The notes beneath the pieces are model-generated. The model worked only from the letters and a program-made list of their open reading frames with translations, was not told the origin of the DNA and ran no database searches. A stretch of DNA of 64,000 nt, from positions 2,418,001 through 2,482,000 of the forward strand of contig NZ_CP166097.1 in NCBI RefSeq assembly GCF_041228105.1. The letters run 5' to 3'. Made by a program: the position numbers and the translations under genes. Of the stretch, positions 1 through 9,115 are shown in pieces (the stretch's first letter is position 1; every line of letters begins with the position of its first letter). The DNA is from Pectobacterium aroidearum (GTDB taxonomy: Bacteria > Pseudomonadota > Gammaproteobacteria > Enterobacterales > Enterobacteriaceae).

Positions 1-263
1 CTTAAGTCTATGGGGGTTGAACTGGTCACTCCGCGTTTACTATGCCGCAGTTCCCCATTGATGAGCCCATCAATCACTCTTTCGTGGTTTAATGACAGTT
101 TTGGCCACATTTGAGCAGAATAATGTAAGAAAGTTAGCGGTGCTTCATCGAATTTATCAAGTATTTCAGACTCTGATGGTATTAAATAACTCCAACGAAT
201 AGCAACCTCTATAGGGCGGTAGAATGTTTTTATAATGGGGGGGGCATGATATTCTGAAAGCAT
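1..263 (-). CDS. Hypothetical protein, N-terminal part only (runs off left edge)
   Basis: An open frame of 87 codons starts with ATG at 263 and continues past base 1 without a stop. An AAGGA ribosome-binding sequence lies about 8 bases before the ATG (around 270-275), which supports a real start. The visible part contains no signal peptide or membrane segment and has several Trp and Pro residues near its middle. I do not recognise the family. The base composition is more AT-rich than the genes to the right. Its role is unknown and its C-terminus lies outside the window. Confidence 0.55.
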   Translation of the reverse strand, partial: MLSEYHAPPIIKTFYRPIEVAIRWSYLIPSESEILDKFDEAPLTFLHYSAQMWPKLSLNHERVIDGLINGELRHSKRGVTSSTPIDL

Positions 264-575
264 AATGAAAAATCCTTTTATCATTTTACTTCTGATTATA
301 TTTCCTACGGTTTTGTCGAACGTTCTATTGTGATTGTTAAATTATTCTTTAACGGGGTTTCCTCCTGTCTATTTAATAATATTCATTATCACCGAAAATA
401 TTATGATGAATATGCTAAGTTTTTTATCCACAAAATGCTTTTTTGGTAGGTGTATTATCGAGTTAAAATAACCTCAGAGTATATCGGTCATTCTTCAAAC
501 TGCATGTGAAGGGGCGTGGGGAAGGTGATTATGGTTAATACTGATGGTCAGAGAGCAAGAGTGACGGGGTGAGGT
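264..575. other. AT-rich intergenic region
   Basis: This stretch separates the partial left-edge gene from the terminator of the ABC ATPase gene. It is AT-rich and should hold the leftward promoter of the partial gene. I see no convincing open frame, repeat or RNA gene in it. Confidence 0.4.
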
Positions 576-606
576 AAAAAGCAGTGCGCCCATTTTTGCG
601 CACTGC
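576..606 (-). terminator. Rho-independent terminator of the ABC ATPase gene
   Basis: A perfect 9-bp stem pairs 581-589 (GCAGTGCGC) with 598-606 (GCGCACTGC) across an 8-base loop. Read on the minus strand it is followed by a run of five T (576-580). It lies 29 bp beyond the stop codon of the leftward ATPase gene. Confidence 0.85.
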
Positions 607-634
607 GTGCGATTCATATCCGTGCTTTTGTCAG

Positions 635-1729
635 TTAATGAGTGATGATGCTATCCAGCGCGCGCAGGTGCTCTGGCTGCCATGACAAGTTGACTTCGGT
701 GCCGGCTTTCCAGTGCGACTGAATCTCGCTGGCGGGGAGTTTCACCATGAATTGCGGTTGCCCAGCCACTTCCGTCATCATCCGGACGTGATCGCCCAGA
801 TAGATGAACTGCTGAATGCGGGCTTTGACCTGCTGCATGCTGTCGTCGACGTGGGGCGCGTTGACGTGAACGCGTTCCGGGCGGATGCAAAGCGTAATTT
901 TTCGACCCGGCGAACTGGGGCGGACTTTCAGCGCACGCAGTGAAGTGCCGTCGTCCAGTGTTGCCCGGTAGAATGCGCCTTCGGCCTCGGCGCGTGTGGC
1001 GAGCAGCGTATTATTTTCGCCGATAAACTGTGCCACAAAGGCGTTTTCCGGTTTTTCGTAGATATCGCTGGGGCTATCCATCTGCTGAATCACGCCATCG
1101 TTAAACACGGCGACGCGGTTGGACATCGTCATCGCTTCGCTCTGGTCATGGGTGACGTACACCACGGTTAACTCCAGCGACTGATGCAGCTCCTTGATTT
1201 CCAACTGCATATGCTCGCGCAGCTGTTTATCCAGCGCGCCCAGCGGTTCATCCATCAGCACCAGTTTAGGCTCGAAAACCAACGCGCGGGCTAGCGCCAC
1301 ACGCTGCTGTTGGCCACCGGACATCTGCGCGGGGTAGCGGTCGGCCAGGCTGGTGAGTTTCACGCGATCCAGAACTCGATCCACTTTCTCTTTGATGTCG
1401 GCGCGGTTCAGGCGACGGATGGACAATGGAAAGGCGAGATTCTCTGCCACGGTCATATGTGGGAACAGAGCGTAGTTCTGAAATACCATACCGATGTCAC
1501 GCTGATGTGGTGGAAGATGGTGCAGCGGCGCATCGCGCAGCAGAATTTCGCCCTGCGTCGGGGTTTCAAACCCGGCGAGCATCATCAAACTGGTGGTTTT
1601 TCCCGAGCCGGATGGCCCAAGCAGGGTCAGAAATTCACCTTCACGGATATCCAGATTGAGGTTTTTGACGATCAGACGGTCGCCGTCATAGGTCTTCTGA
1701 ACATTCCTGAAGCTGACATAATTTCTCAT
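635..1729 (-). CDS. ABC transporter ATP-binding protein, PotA/polyamine-like
   Basis: This is the cytoplasmic ATPase of an ABC importer. The 364-residue protein has Walker A GPSGSGKTT (about residues 38-46), the signature MSGGQQQR near 136, Walker B LVLMDEPLGALD, and a C-terminal TOBE-type regulatory region, the layout of PotA/FbpC/CysA importers. The ATG at 1729 has GGAGAG 7 bases upstream. No permease adjoins it. The matching polyamine-type binding protein and permeases, which lack an ATPase gene of their own, lie 5 kb away at 6677-9934 on the other strand, so this is inferred to be their ATPase. The substrate is probably a polyamine, GABA-like or other cationic amine compound; the sequence alone does not settle it. 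Confidence 0.85.
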   Translation of the reverse strand: MRNYVSFRNVQKTYDGDRLIVKNLNLDIREGEFLTLLGPSGSGKTTSLMMLAGFETPTQGEILLRDAPLHHLPPHQRDIGMVFQNYALFPHMTVAENLAFPLSIRRLNRADIKEKVDRVLDRVKLTSLADRYPAQMSGGQQQRVALARALVFEPKLVLMDEPLGALDKQLREHMQLEIKELHQSLELTVVYVTHDQSEAMTMSNRVAVFNDGVIQQMDSPSDIYEKPENAFVAQFIGENNTLLATRAEAEGAFYRATLDDGTSLRALKVRPSSPGRKITLCIRPERVHVNAPHVDDSMQQVKARIQQFIYLGDHVRMMTEVAGQPQFMVKLPASEIQSHWKAGTEVNLSWQPEHLRALDSIITH

Positions 1730-1919
1730 TTTTCACTCTCCGGCAGTCACTGTTATTCATAAGAATGCATAAACCATGCCGGATACTAAGCGAACAGAAA
1801 ATACCGCGCGCAATGCACGAAAACGCGATCGTTCACTACCACAGATGCGCTGTTATGGGGCGTGTTGACGCAAATGGCACCGTAACGGTGCGTGCTGGCC
1901 TGGATGAATACGAGGGCGA

Positions 1920-3428
1920 TCAGACGTCGGAATGGCGGGTATTCAGCGCCTGAATACAGGCCACAATCACGGAAAACGCCTTCGTCATTTGGCTCTCTTC
2001 CACGCTGGCGTAGCCCAGTAATAAACCACGCTGTTGCGTCGGTTGCAGGTAGTAGCTGGAGAGGGGTTTAACCATCACGCCACGGCGCAAGATTGCCGCG
2101 CTTAGCACGACATCGTCGATATGAGGAGGCAGACTGAGCAGCATATGCAGCCCGGCGTTGCTGTTGTCTCCAACGTAATCCGCGCCCAGATGTTGTTCAA
2201 TCAACGACGTCAATAGCGCGCGACGTCGGGCGTAGAGCAGGCGCATGCGGCGGATATGTGCGGCGTAGTGGCCTTCGTGGATAAACTGCGCGAGCGTCGC
2301 TTGTGTGAGCCAGTGACCGCCGCGATAGAGTTCGGAATGTGCGGTCTTTAGCGACTGCGCCAGCAGCGGAGGCAGCACCATGTAGCTGACACGCAGACCG
2401 GGGTAGAGTGTTTTGCTGAATGTGCCGATGTAGATCACCGGTGATTGCGCCTGTAGCCCTTGCAGCGCGGGGATCGGGCTGCCGGAGAAGCGGAATTCGC
2501 TATCGTAATCATCCTCCACCACCCAACAACCGTGCTCCTGCGCCAGTGCCAGCAGACGTTGACGCCGTGCCAGACTCATCACCGCGCCCAGTGGATATTG
2601 ATGTGACGGTGTCACGCAAATCAGGCGTGGAACGGCATCAGGTGCCAGCGTTTCCGGCGGTGCCAGCCCTTGTTCATCGACATCAACGGGGGCGACTCGC
2701 AGGCCGTTAATCGTCAGAACATTGCGAATCCCCCAGTAACAGGGATCTTCAATCCATGCCAAATCGCCGGGGTTGCACAGCATTTTAGCCAGCAGATCCA
2801 TCGCCTGATGCGTGCCTTCGGTAATCAGAATCTGCTCCGGCGTGCATTCGACAGAGCGGGCGACGCGCAGATAATCCACCAGAGCGAGTTGCAGTTCGGG
2901 ACAGCCACCAATCGGTGAATAGGAAAGCTGTTCGGGACGAACGCGGCGCGTCAGTCGCGTCTGAATCCGTCGCCACAAATCGTGAGGAAAGCTAGCGATA
3001 TCCGGGATGCCCGGCATAAACGCGCCCCATTGGCGGGCGGAGGCACCGGCATAACCCAGCAGATGCATACCGCGACGCGATAATTCATGTTTAGGTTCAC
3101 GGATTTCTCCGGCGCTGTCGTTGCTCACCGGTTGCATATTGCCATCGGGTAACTGTTCCGTGACGAATGTCCCGCTTCCTTTGCGCGCATCAATATAGCC
3201 TTCTGCCAGGAGCTGTTCGTAAGCGGTCAGTACGGTATTACGTGACAGCGATAGCTGCTGCGCCAGATCGCGCGACGACGGCAGACGCTCGCCAGCGGCA
3301 ATCGCGCCATCAAGAATCGCTAGCCGAATGCAGTCGTACAAACGCTTGTTTAGCGCACCGTCTTGCTGGTTGGCTAAACGCTGAAGCAATAAGTCGGTCA
3401 GAAGTGAGCGCAAAAGTGGATCCTTCAA
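1920..3428 (-). CDS. MocR/GabR-type GntR regulator with aminotransferase-like domain
   Basis: This 502-residue protein has an N-terminal winged-helix GntR domain (roughly residues 15-95, containing RLPSSRDLAQQLSLSRNT) joined to a fold-type I aminotransferase-like domain that normally binds PLP as a sensor. The PLP-lysine motif appears as FSKTLYPGLR. The gene is divergent from gabT and is the obvious candidate regulator of gabT-gabD, as GabR is in other bacteria. The start is uncertain. The first in-frame start is TTG at 3428 with no good ribosome-binding sequence; a second TTG at 3413 has AAGGA 7 bases upstream. No ATG exists between the upstream stop and these codons. Confidence 0.85.
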   Translation of the reverse strand: MKDPLLRSLLTDLLLQRLANQQDGALNKRLYDCIRLAILDGAIAAGERLPSSRDLAQQLSLSRNTVLTAYEQLLAEGYIDARKGSGTFVTEQLPDGNMQPVSNDSAGEIREPKHELSRRGMHLLGYAGASARQWGAFMPGIPDIASFPHDLWRRIQTRLTRRVRPEQLSYSPIGGCPELQLALVDYLRVARSVECTPEQILITEGTHQAMDLLAKMLCNPGDLAWIEDPCYWGIRNVLTINGLRVAPVDVDEQGLAPPETLAPDAVPRLICVTPSHQYPLGAVMSLARRQRLLALAQEHGCWVVEDDYDSEFRFSGSPIPALQGLQAQSPVIYIGTFSKTLYPGLRVSYMVLPPLLAQSLKTAHSELYRGGHWLTQATLAQFIHEGHYAAHIRRMRLLYARRRALLTSLIEQHLGADYVGDNSNAGLHMLLSLPPHIDDVVLSAAILRRGVMVKPLSSYYLQPTQQRGLLLGYASVEESQMTKAFSVIVACIQALNTRHSDV

Positions 3429-3499
3429 ATATTCAAAACTGGCACTGGATTATAGAACCATCTCGCGTCTAAATGACATCATCATCTTGCAACTACACT

Positions 3500-3536
3500 A
3501 ACAATCATCGTTCGACTCACCATCGTTCAACGACTA
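3500..3536. promoter_or_regulatory. Imperfect direct repeat in the regulator/gabT divergent region
   Basis: Two similarly oriented copies, ATCGTTCGACT (3507-3517) and ATCGTTCAACGACT (3522-3535), lie just upstream of gabT. GabR/MocR regulators usually bind direct repeats, so this is a candidate operator. That is inference; the repeat is imperfect and short. Confidence 0.35.
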
Positions 3537-3566
3537 ACCGATGTGTTTGGGATACCGGAGCAGACC

Positions 3567-4832
3567 ATGAAGAATAGCGAACTGAATCAACGCCGTCTGG
3601 CCGCCACGCCGCGTGGTGTGGGCGTCATGTGTGACTTCTATGCTGAGCGTGCGGAAAATAGCACCCTGTGGGATGTTGAAGGTCGAGAATTTATCGATTT
3701 CGCCGCCGGGATTGCGGTACTGAACACCGGCCACCGTCATCCGAAAATTGTTGCTGCGGTGCGCGAGCAACTGGATCGCTTTACCCATACGGCCTACCAG
3801 ATTGTGCCTTACGGCAGCTACGTTACCCTTGCCGAACGCATCAATGCGCTGGCGCCGATTGACGGCGCGGCAAAGACTACGTTCTTTACCACCGGAGCCG
3901 AAGCGGTGGAAAACGCGGTGAAAATTGCTCGCGCCTACACCAAACGCCCCGGTGTGATTGCCTTCAACGCCGCGTTTCACGGCCGCACGCTGCTGACCAT
4001 GACGCTAACGGGCAAAGTGGCACCGTACTCCACAGGATTCGGGCCGTTCCCCGGCTCCATTTTTCACGCGCTTTACCCCAGTGAACAGCACGGCATTACC
4101 GTTGAGCAGGCGTTGGAAAGCGTTGAACGTCTGATGCATACCGATATCGCCGCCGATCAGGTTGCCGCCATTCTGCTGGAGCCGGTGCAGGGCGAAGGTG
4201 GTTTCAACGTCGCACCACCGGCCTTTATTAGCGGGCTACGTAGACTGTGCGATGAGCATGGCATCCTGCTGATTGCTGATGAAGTGCAGACGGGCTTTGC
4301 CCGTACCGGCAAGCTGTTCGCGATGGAATATTACGCGGAGAAAGCGGATCTGATCACGATGGCAAAAAGTCTGGGCGGCGGTTTCCCGATCTCCGGCGTC
4401 GTCGGTCGTGCTGATGTCATGGACGCACCTGCGCCGGGTGGGCTGGGCGGCACCTATGCGGGGAACCCGCTGTCGGTGGCCTCCGCGCTGGCGGTATTGG
4501 ACGTGATTGAAGAAGAGAAATTGTGCCAGCGGGCACAGCGTCTGGGTGCTGCGCTGGTGGAAACGCTGGAGAAAATCAAAGCGCAGTGTCCGGCGCTGGT
4601 GGCGATTCGTGCGCAGGGGTCGATGGTGGCGGCGGAATTTAACGATCCGCACACCGGAAAACCCTCGGCAGAGATTACCCGTCAATTTCAGAAAAGCGCG
4701 TTGGAAGCTGGTCTGCTGCTGCTGACCTGCGGTGTACATGGCAACGTGATTCGTTTCCTGTATCCGTTAACGGTGCCTGACGATCAGTTCAGTAAGGCCA
4801 TGAGCATCCTGACGCGCGTATTTACACGATAG
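3567..4832 (+). CDS. gabT: 4-aminobutyrate aminotransferase
   Basis: This class-III PLP enzyme transfers the amino group of GABA to 2-oxoglutarate and yields succinate semialdehyde. The protein is 421 residues, close to the usual 426, and keeps the family landmarks: PRGVG near the N-terminus, the DFAAGIAVLNTGH region, ADEVQTGFARTG, and the PLP lysine in TMAKSLGGGFP. The ATG at 3567 was chosen over the GTG at 3543 because it has GGAG 6 bases upstream and gives the family N-terminus. gabD follows 10 bp downstream, so the two form an operon that feeds carbon into succinate. The divergent MocR-type gene probably regulates it. Confidence 0.92.
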   Translation: MKNSELNQRRLAATPRGVGVMCDFYAERAENSTLWDVEGREFIDFAAGIAVLNTGHRHPKIVAAVREQLDRFTHTAYQIVPYGSYVTLAERINALAPIDGAAKTTFFTTGAEAVENAVKIARAYTKRPGVIAFNAAFHGRTLLTMTLTGKVAPYSTGFGPFPGSIFHALYPSEQHGITVEQALESVERLMHTDIAADQVAAILLEPVQGEGGFNVAPPAFISGLRRLCDEHGILLIADEVQTGFARTGKLFAMEYYAEKADLITMAKSLGGGFPISGVVGRADVMDAPAPGGLGGTYAGNPLSVASALAVLDVIEEEKLCQRAQRLGAALVETLEKIKAQCPALVAIRAQGSMVAAEFNDPHTGKPSAEITRQFQKSALEAGLLLLTCGVHGNVIRFLYPLTVPDDQFSKAMSILTRVFTR

Positions 4833-4842
4833 AAGAGAAACT

Positions 4843-6315
4843 ATGCAACAGAAAGCAACTATACCGCTAAAACAGCAAGCGTTATTCCGCCAACACTGCC
4901 TGATTGACGGCGAGTGGCAAGACAGCCACAACGGTGAACGTCTGTATGTCACTAATCCGGCGACGGGCGAGGTGCTGGGTAGCGTACCGTTAGTGACGGT
5001 GTCACAAACTGAGCAGGCGATTGCTGCGGCTGAACAGGCGCTGGTTGAGTGGCGTAAAAAGACGGGGAAAGAACGCGCCGCGTTGTTGCAGGCGTGGGCG
5101 CGTCTGATTATGGATAATCAGGATGACCTGGCTACGCTGCTGACGGCAGAACAGGGCAAACCGCTGGCGGAAGCACGGGGGGAAATCGCCTACGCCACCA
5201 GCTTTATCGACTGGTTTGCGGAAGAGGCCAAACGTATTGAAGGCAGCGTGCTGCAATCGCCACAAGGGCAACAGCGCCTGCTGGTCATCAAGCAGCCCAT
5301 CGGCGTGTGTGCGGCGATTACGCCGTGGAATTTCCCGGCGGCGATGATTACCCGTAAGGTCGGGCCCGCGCTGGCGGCGGGCTGCACGATGATCGTCAAA
5401 CCTGCTGAACAGACGCCGTTTACCGCGCTGGCGCTGGCTGAACTGGCGCAGCAGGCCGGTATTCCGCGCGGCGTGTTGCAGGTCATCGTCGGTGACGCGC
5501 AGTCGGTCGGCAAGGTGCTCTGCGATAGTCCGGTGGTGCGTAAATTGAGCTTCACCGGCTCCACGGAAGTCGGTCGCATCTTGATGGCGCAAAGCGCGCC
5601 AACCGTGAAAAAGCTGTCGCTGGAACTGGGAGGCAACGCGCCGTTTATCGTGTTCGATGATGCCGATGTGGATCTGGCGGTGAAAGGCATTCTGGCCTCC
5701 AAGTTCCGCAACAGCGGGCAGACCTGCGTCTGCGCCAATCGCATCTACGTGCAAGAGGGTATTTATCCAGAGCTGGTCGAACGACTGGTAGAAGAAGTGC
5801 GCAAGTTGAAGGTCGGTGAGGGTACGCAGCCGGGGGTGACGCAGGGACCACTGATAGATGCCGATGCGATTAGCAAGGTTGAGCAACATATTGCCGATGC
5901 GCTATCGCACGGAGCAACGCTGCTGCTGGGGGGCAAACGCCATGAGCTGGGTGGCACGTTCTTCACACCAACCATCGTCGGCGGGGTGACGCGCGACATG
6001 CGTTTTGCCCGTGAAGAGACATTCGGACCTGTGGCACCGCTGTTCCGTTTCAGCGATGAAGCGGAGGTGATTGCGATGGCGAACGACACCGAGTTTGGGC
6101 TGGCGGCCTATGTCTACACGCGTGATGCCGTGCGCCAGTGGACGGTGCCGGAAGCTCTGGACTACGGCATGGTCGGCATCAATACCGGCCTGATTTCGAA
6201 CGAAGTCGCGCCGTTTGGTGGCGTGAAACAGTCTGGGCTGGGGCGTGAAGGGTCACGATTCGGTATCGAAGACTATCTGGAAATGAAATACCTCTGTGTC
6301 GATCTTTCCCGGTAA
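4843..6315 (+). CDS. gabD: Succinate-semialdehyde dehydrogenase
   Basis: This NAD(P)-dependent aldehyde dehydrogenase oxidises succinate semialdehyde, the product of GabT, to succinate. The 490-residue length is normal for the family. Visible motifs are the NAD-site ITPWNFPAAMITRK, FTGSTEVGR, the catalytic Glu in ELGGNAPFIVF, and the catalytic Cys in NSGQTCVCANR. The C-terminal VAPFGGVKQSGLGREG is typical of GabD. It lies 10 bp after gabT and is probably co-transcribed with it. Other semialdehydes, such as glutarate semialdehyde, cannot be excluded as substrates. Confidence 0.92.
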   Translation: MQQKATIPLKQQALFRQHCLIDGEWQDSHNGERLYVTNPATGEVLGSVPLVTVSQTEQAIAAAEQALVEWRKKTGKERAALLQAWARLIMDNQDDLATLLTAEQGKPLAEARGEIAYATSFIDWFAEEAKRIEGSVLQSPQGQQRLLVIKQPIGVCAAITPWNFPAAMITRKVGPALAAGCTMIVKPAEQTPFTALALAELAQQAGIPRGVLQVIVGDAQSVGKVLCDSPVVRKLSFTGSTEVGRILMAQSAPTVKKLSLELGGNAPFIVFDDADVDLAVKGILASKFRNSGQTCVCANRIYVQEGIYPELVERLVEEVRKLKVGEGTQPGVTQGPLIDADAISKVEQHIADALSHGATLLLGGKRHELGGTFFTPTIVGGVTRDMRFAREETFGPVAPLFRFSDEAEVIAMANDTEFGLAAYVYTRDAVRQWTVPEALDYGMVGINTGLISNEVAPFGGVKQSGLGREGSRFGIEDYLEMKYLCVDLSR

Positions 6316-6586
6316 CACATCGCTTAGATCATCGGTAAGAAATGCGTGTCGATAGTCGATATCGGCACGCGGATAGCAAGCGCGCAATGCGTTTAGGTGG
6401 TGCAAGGCAATATCAGATTGCACCACAATATGGCAAAAATGGCGAAGTCTCATCAGGTGTAAAGGATGGCCGTCTCTCCCTGATGCTTCTCATCCCCGTT
6501 CCCGCCGCCGCTGTAGCAAAACATCAATAAAATTTTTGAATTGGCACAATTTATGCTCATATTTTTTGGCATGATTATTTTGATAC
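6316..6586. other. Intergenic region after gabD with a hairpin
   Basis: The region holds a strong hairpin at 6344-6370: GCGTGTCGATA pairs with TATCGGCACGC around 5 loop bases, with one T-G pair. It may end gabTD transcription, though there is no T tract after it. The rest is AT-rich and probably contains the promoter of the transport operon. No credible gene is present. Confidence 0.5.
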
Positions 6587-6598
6587 ATGATGCATCAA
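6587..6598 (+). promoter_or_regulatory. Candidate operator ATGATGCATCAA before the amine-transport operon
   Basis: The perfect 10-bp palindrome TGATGCATCA (6588-6597) sits 79 bp before the binding-protein gene. An additional half-like TGATACA abuts it on the left (6581-6587). The same 12 bases recur at 10276-10287 and 62520-62531. It is a candidate site for the GntR/FCD regulator encoded at 61762-62427. Confidence 0.55.
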
Positions 6599-6676
6599 AA
6601 ATAATGTGCAAGAAATAGCGTGCGCAAATGGTGATACGCATTTGACCTTTACGTTGACTACCACTCCAGGAGCGAA

Positions 6677-7768
6677 ATGATGTTCACATTTAATAACAGG
6701 TTCACATTCAATAACACGCCCAAAGCAAAGGGACGTCAGGCGCTGAAGAAAATTGCGGCCACGGCTTTTCTGGTGACGATGGCCTGTCAGGCTCAGGCGG
6801 AATCCGTCACGGTAATCTCATTCGGTGGTTTGAACAAGGACGCGCAGGATAAGGCATTTTACAAACCGTTCGCCGCTGCGGGTAAAGGCACGGTCGAAGC
6901 CGGTGAGTACAACGGTGAAATGGCGCGTATCCGGGCGATGGTGGAAACCGGGCAGGTAGGTTGGGACGTCGTGGAAGTCGAAGGTCCTGAGCTGATGCGT
7001 GGTTGTAACGAAGGGCTATTTGAGCCGCTGGACTGGTCAAAGCTGGGCGATCAATCCCAGTTTGTCAAAGGGGCAGTAACCGAGTGCGGCGCGGGAATTT
7101 TCCTGTGGTCAACCGTCTTGACCTATAACGCGCAGAAGCTGAAGCAGGCACCGAAAAGCTGGGCTGATTTCTGGAATGTGAAGGAATACCCCGGCAAGCG
7201 TGCGCTGCGTAAAAGCGCCAAATTTACGCTGGAAATCGCGCTGTTGGCTGATGGCGTGAAACGTGACGATCTTTATAAGGTGCTGGCGACGCCAGAGGGC
7301 GTCGATCGTGCCTTTAAGAAACTGGATCAGATCAAATCCAATATTCAGTGGTGGGAATCCGGTGCCCAGCCGCTGCAATGGCTGGTGTCGGGCGATGTGG
7401 TAATGACATCCGCGTATAACGGTCGCGTCTCAGCGGCGCAGAAAGAAGGGCATGATTTCAAGATTGTCTGGGCCGACAGCATTTACGATCTGGATAGTTG
7501 GGCAATCGTCAAAGGCTCCAAGCATAAGGCGCTGGCGGAGCAGTTCATTGCGTTTGCCAACCAACCGGAAAATCAGAAAGTGTTCGCTGAGAACATTCCC
7601 TATGGCCCGACGCACGTCAAAACCACCAGCCTGCTAACTCCAGCGGTCGCCGCCAATCTGCCGACTGCGCCTGATAATTTGGCACAGGCCTTGCAGGTAG
7701 ATACAGAGTTTTGGATCGACCACGGTGAAGAGCTGGAGCAACGTTTTAACGCCTGGGCCGCGCAGTAA
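6677..7768 (+). CDS. Periplasmic polyamine-type substrate-binding protein (PotD/PotF-like)
   Basis: This is the extracytoplasmic receptor of an ABC importer, 363 residues long. It begins with a long basic and hydrophobic signal peptide ending in QAQA-ES, with cleavage near residue 41. The mature start VTVISFGGLNKDAQDKAF is typical of the PotD/SBP family that binds polyamines, GABA or opine-like amines. Tandem ATGs at 6677 and 6680 follow AGGAG. Two PotB/PotC-like permeases follow at once. The palindrome TGATGCATCA lies upstream. The exact ligand cannot be read from the sequence. Confidence 0.88.
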   Translation: MMFTFNNRFTFNNTPKAKGRQALKKIAATAFLVTMACQAQAESVTVISFGGLNKDAQDKAFYKPFAAAGKGTVEAGEYNGEMARIRAMVETGQVGWDVVEVEGPELMRGCNEGLFEPLDWSKLGDQSQFVKGAVTECGAGIFLWSTVLTYNAQKLKQAPKSWADFWNVKEYPGKRALRKSAKFTLEIALLADGVKRDDLYKVLATPEGVDRAFKKLDQIKSNIQWWESGAQPLQWLVSGDVVMTSAYNGRVSAAQKEGHDFKIVWADSIYDLDSWAIVKGSKHKALAEQFIAFANQPENQKVFAENIPYGPTHVKTTSLLTPAVAANLPTAPDNLAQALQVDTEFWIDHGEELEQRFNAWAAQ

Positions 7769-7810
7769 GGCCGTAGTGATTGACTGTACGTGATGATGGA
7801 GAAAGAGCCT

Positions 7811-9079
7811 ATGTCCCAGAGCGATATCGCCGCCGCTGTGCCGTCTGGCGGAAGTGAGGAAAACTCGACCTTGAAACAACAACTGTGGCTGGCGCAGAAA
7901 GCCTATAAAAAACGCTCTCTGCTGCTGATTGCACCGCTGTTTCTGTTTATCGTGGTGAGTTTTCTCTTCCCGATCACCTCGATTTTGGGGAAAAGCGTCT
8001 CCAATCCGGAATTGCGCGACAATATGCCACAGACCATTGCCGAGATGCGGCAATGGTCGGGCAACGATGTGCCGGATGAAACCGTCTTTCGGGCGCTGGT
8101 CGGCGATCTGCGTGATGCCCGCAGCAGCGGTAAGTTAAGCACGATTACCAAACGACTAGGGTATGAAGGCTCGGAATACCGCACGCTGATTACCCGCACA
8201 TTGCGCAAGCTGCCCGCCGAGGGCAGCAGCGACGTGCGCGATCAACTGATCCGTGAACAGCCGATGTGGGGAGAATTAGCAACCTGGAAAACGTTCGATC
8301 GTGCGGCGCGGCCTTTTACCAGCTATTACCTGTTGGCGGTGTTTGACCATAAAGTTGATGCCACCACGCAGCACATCGTCCCACAGCCAGCCGATCAGGC
8401 GCTGTATGTGGACGTGCTGCTGCGCACGCTGCTGATGGCGGGCGTGGTAACACTGCTGTGCGTGGGGCTAGGATACCCGCTGGCGTACTGGCTGGCGAAG
8501 CAGCCCTCTAACCGCGCCAATCTGTTGCTAATTTTGGTGCTGCTACCGTTCTGGACATCACTGATCGTGCGCACCGCGAGCTGGATTGTGCTGTTGCAGT
8601 CCGGTGGATTGATCAACCGTTCGCTGATGAATATCGGCATTATCGATGAACCGCTGGTGCTGGTATTTAACCGTATCGGTGTCTACATCTCGATGACCCA
8701 CATCCTATTACCGTTCTTCATTCTGCCGCTGTACGCGGTGATGAAAGGCATTTCCCCGAACTATGTGCGTGCGGCGGTCTCGCTGGGTGCACATCCGTTT
8801 ATCGCCTTCTGGCGGGTTTATGTGCCGCAAACCTACGCCGGTGTGACGGCAGGAGCGCTGCTGGTCTTTATGATGGCGATTGGCTACTACATTACGCCAG
8901 CGCTGTTAGGCGGGCCGAGCGACCAGATGTTGAGCTATTTTGTTGCGTTCTTTACTAACACCACCATGAACTGGGGAATGGCGGCTGCGTTAGGGACACA
9001 ACTGCTGATTATCGTGACGCTACTGTACGTGGTGTACATCCGGGTAACGCGCACTAATGCGGAAGCCGCGGCGCACTAA
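7811..9079 (+). CDS. ABC transporter permease, PotB-like
   Basis: This is an inner-membrane subunit of the importer whose binding protein is encoded 42 bp upstream. It is 422 residues, with one N-terminal membrane segment, a long periplasmic loop (about residues 50-200), then five or so membrane segments with the EAA-type loop ending AVSLGAHPFIAFWRVYVP. The long loop is typical of the larger PotB-like subunits of this family. I chose ATG 7811 because GGAG lies 9 bases upstream; GTG 7790 is in frame and would add seven residues. Confidence 0.87.
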   Translation: MSQSDIAAAVPSGGSEENSTLKQQLWLAQKAYKKRSLLLIAPLFLFIVVSFLFPITSILGKSVSNPELRDNMPQTIAEMRQWSGNDVPDETVFRALVGDLRDARSSGKLSTITKRLGYEGSEYRTLITRTLRKLPAEGSSDVRDQLIREQPMWGELATWKTFDRAARPFTSYYLLAVFDHKVDATTQHIVPQPADQALYVDVLLRTLLMAGVVTLLCVGLGYPLAYWLAKQPSNRANLLLILVLLPFWTSLIVRTASWIVLLQSGGLINRSLMNIGIIDEPLVLVFNRIGVYISMTHILLPFFILPLYAVMKGISPNYVRAAVSLGAHPFIAFWRVYVPQTYAGVTAGALLVFMMAIGYYITPALLGGPSDQMLSYFVAFFTNTTMNWGMAAALGTQLLIIVTLLYVVYIRVTRTNAEAAAH

Positions 9080-9115
9080 GCTCGATATCCGTAACTTTAT
9101 ATTGGGAGATAGCAA

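Noticed and set aside
5002..5889. 295-codon reverse frame opposite gabD
   Set aside because: A shadow of a GC-rich conserved gene, with Arg/Gln-rich low-complexity translation.
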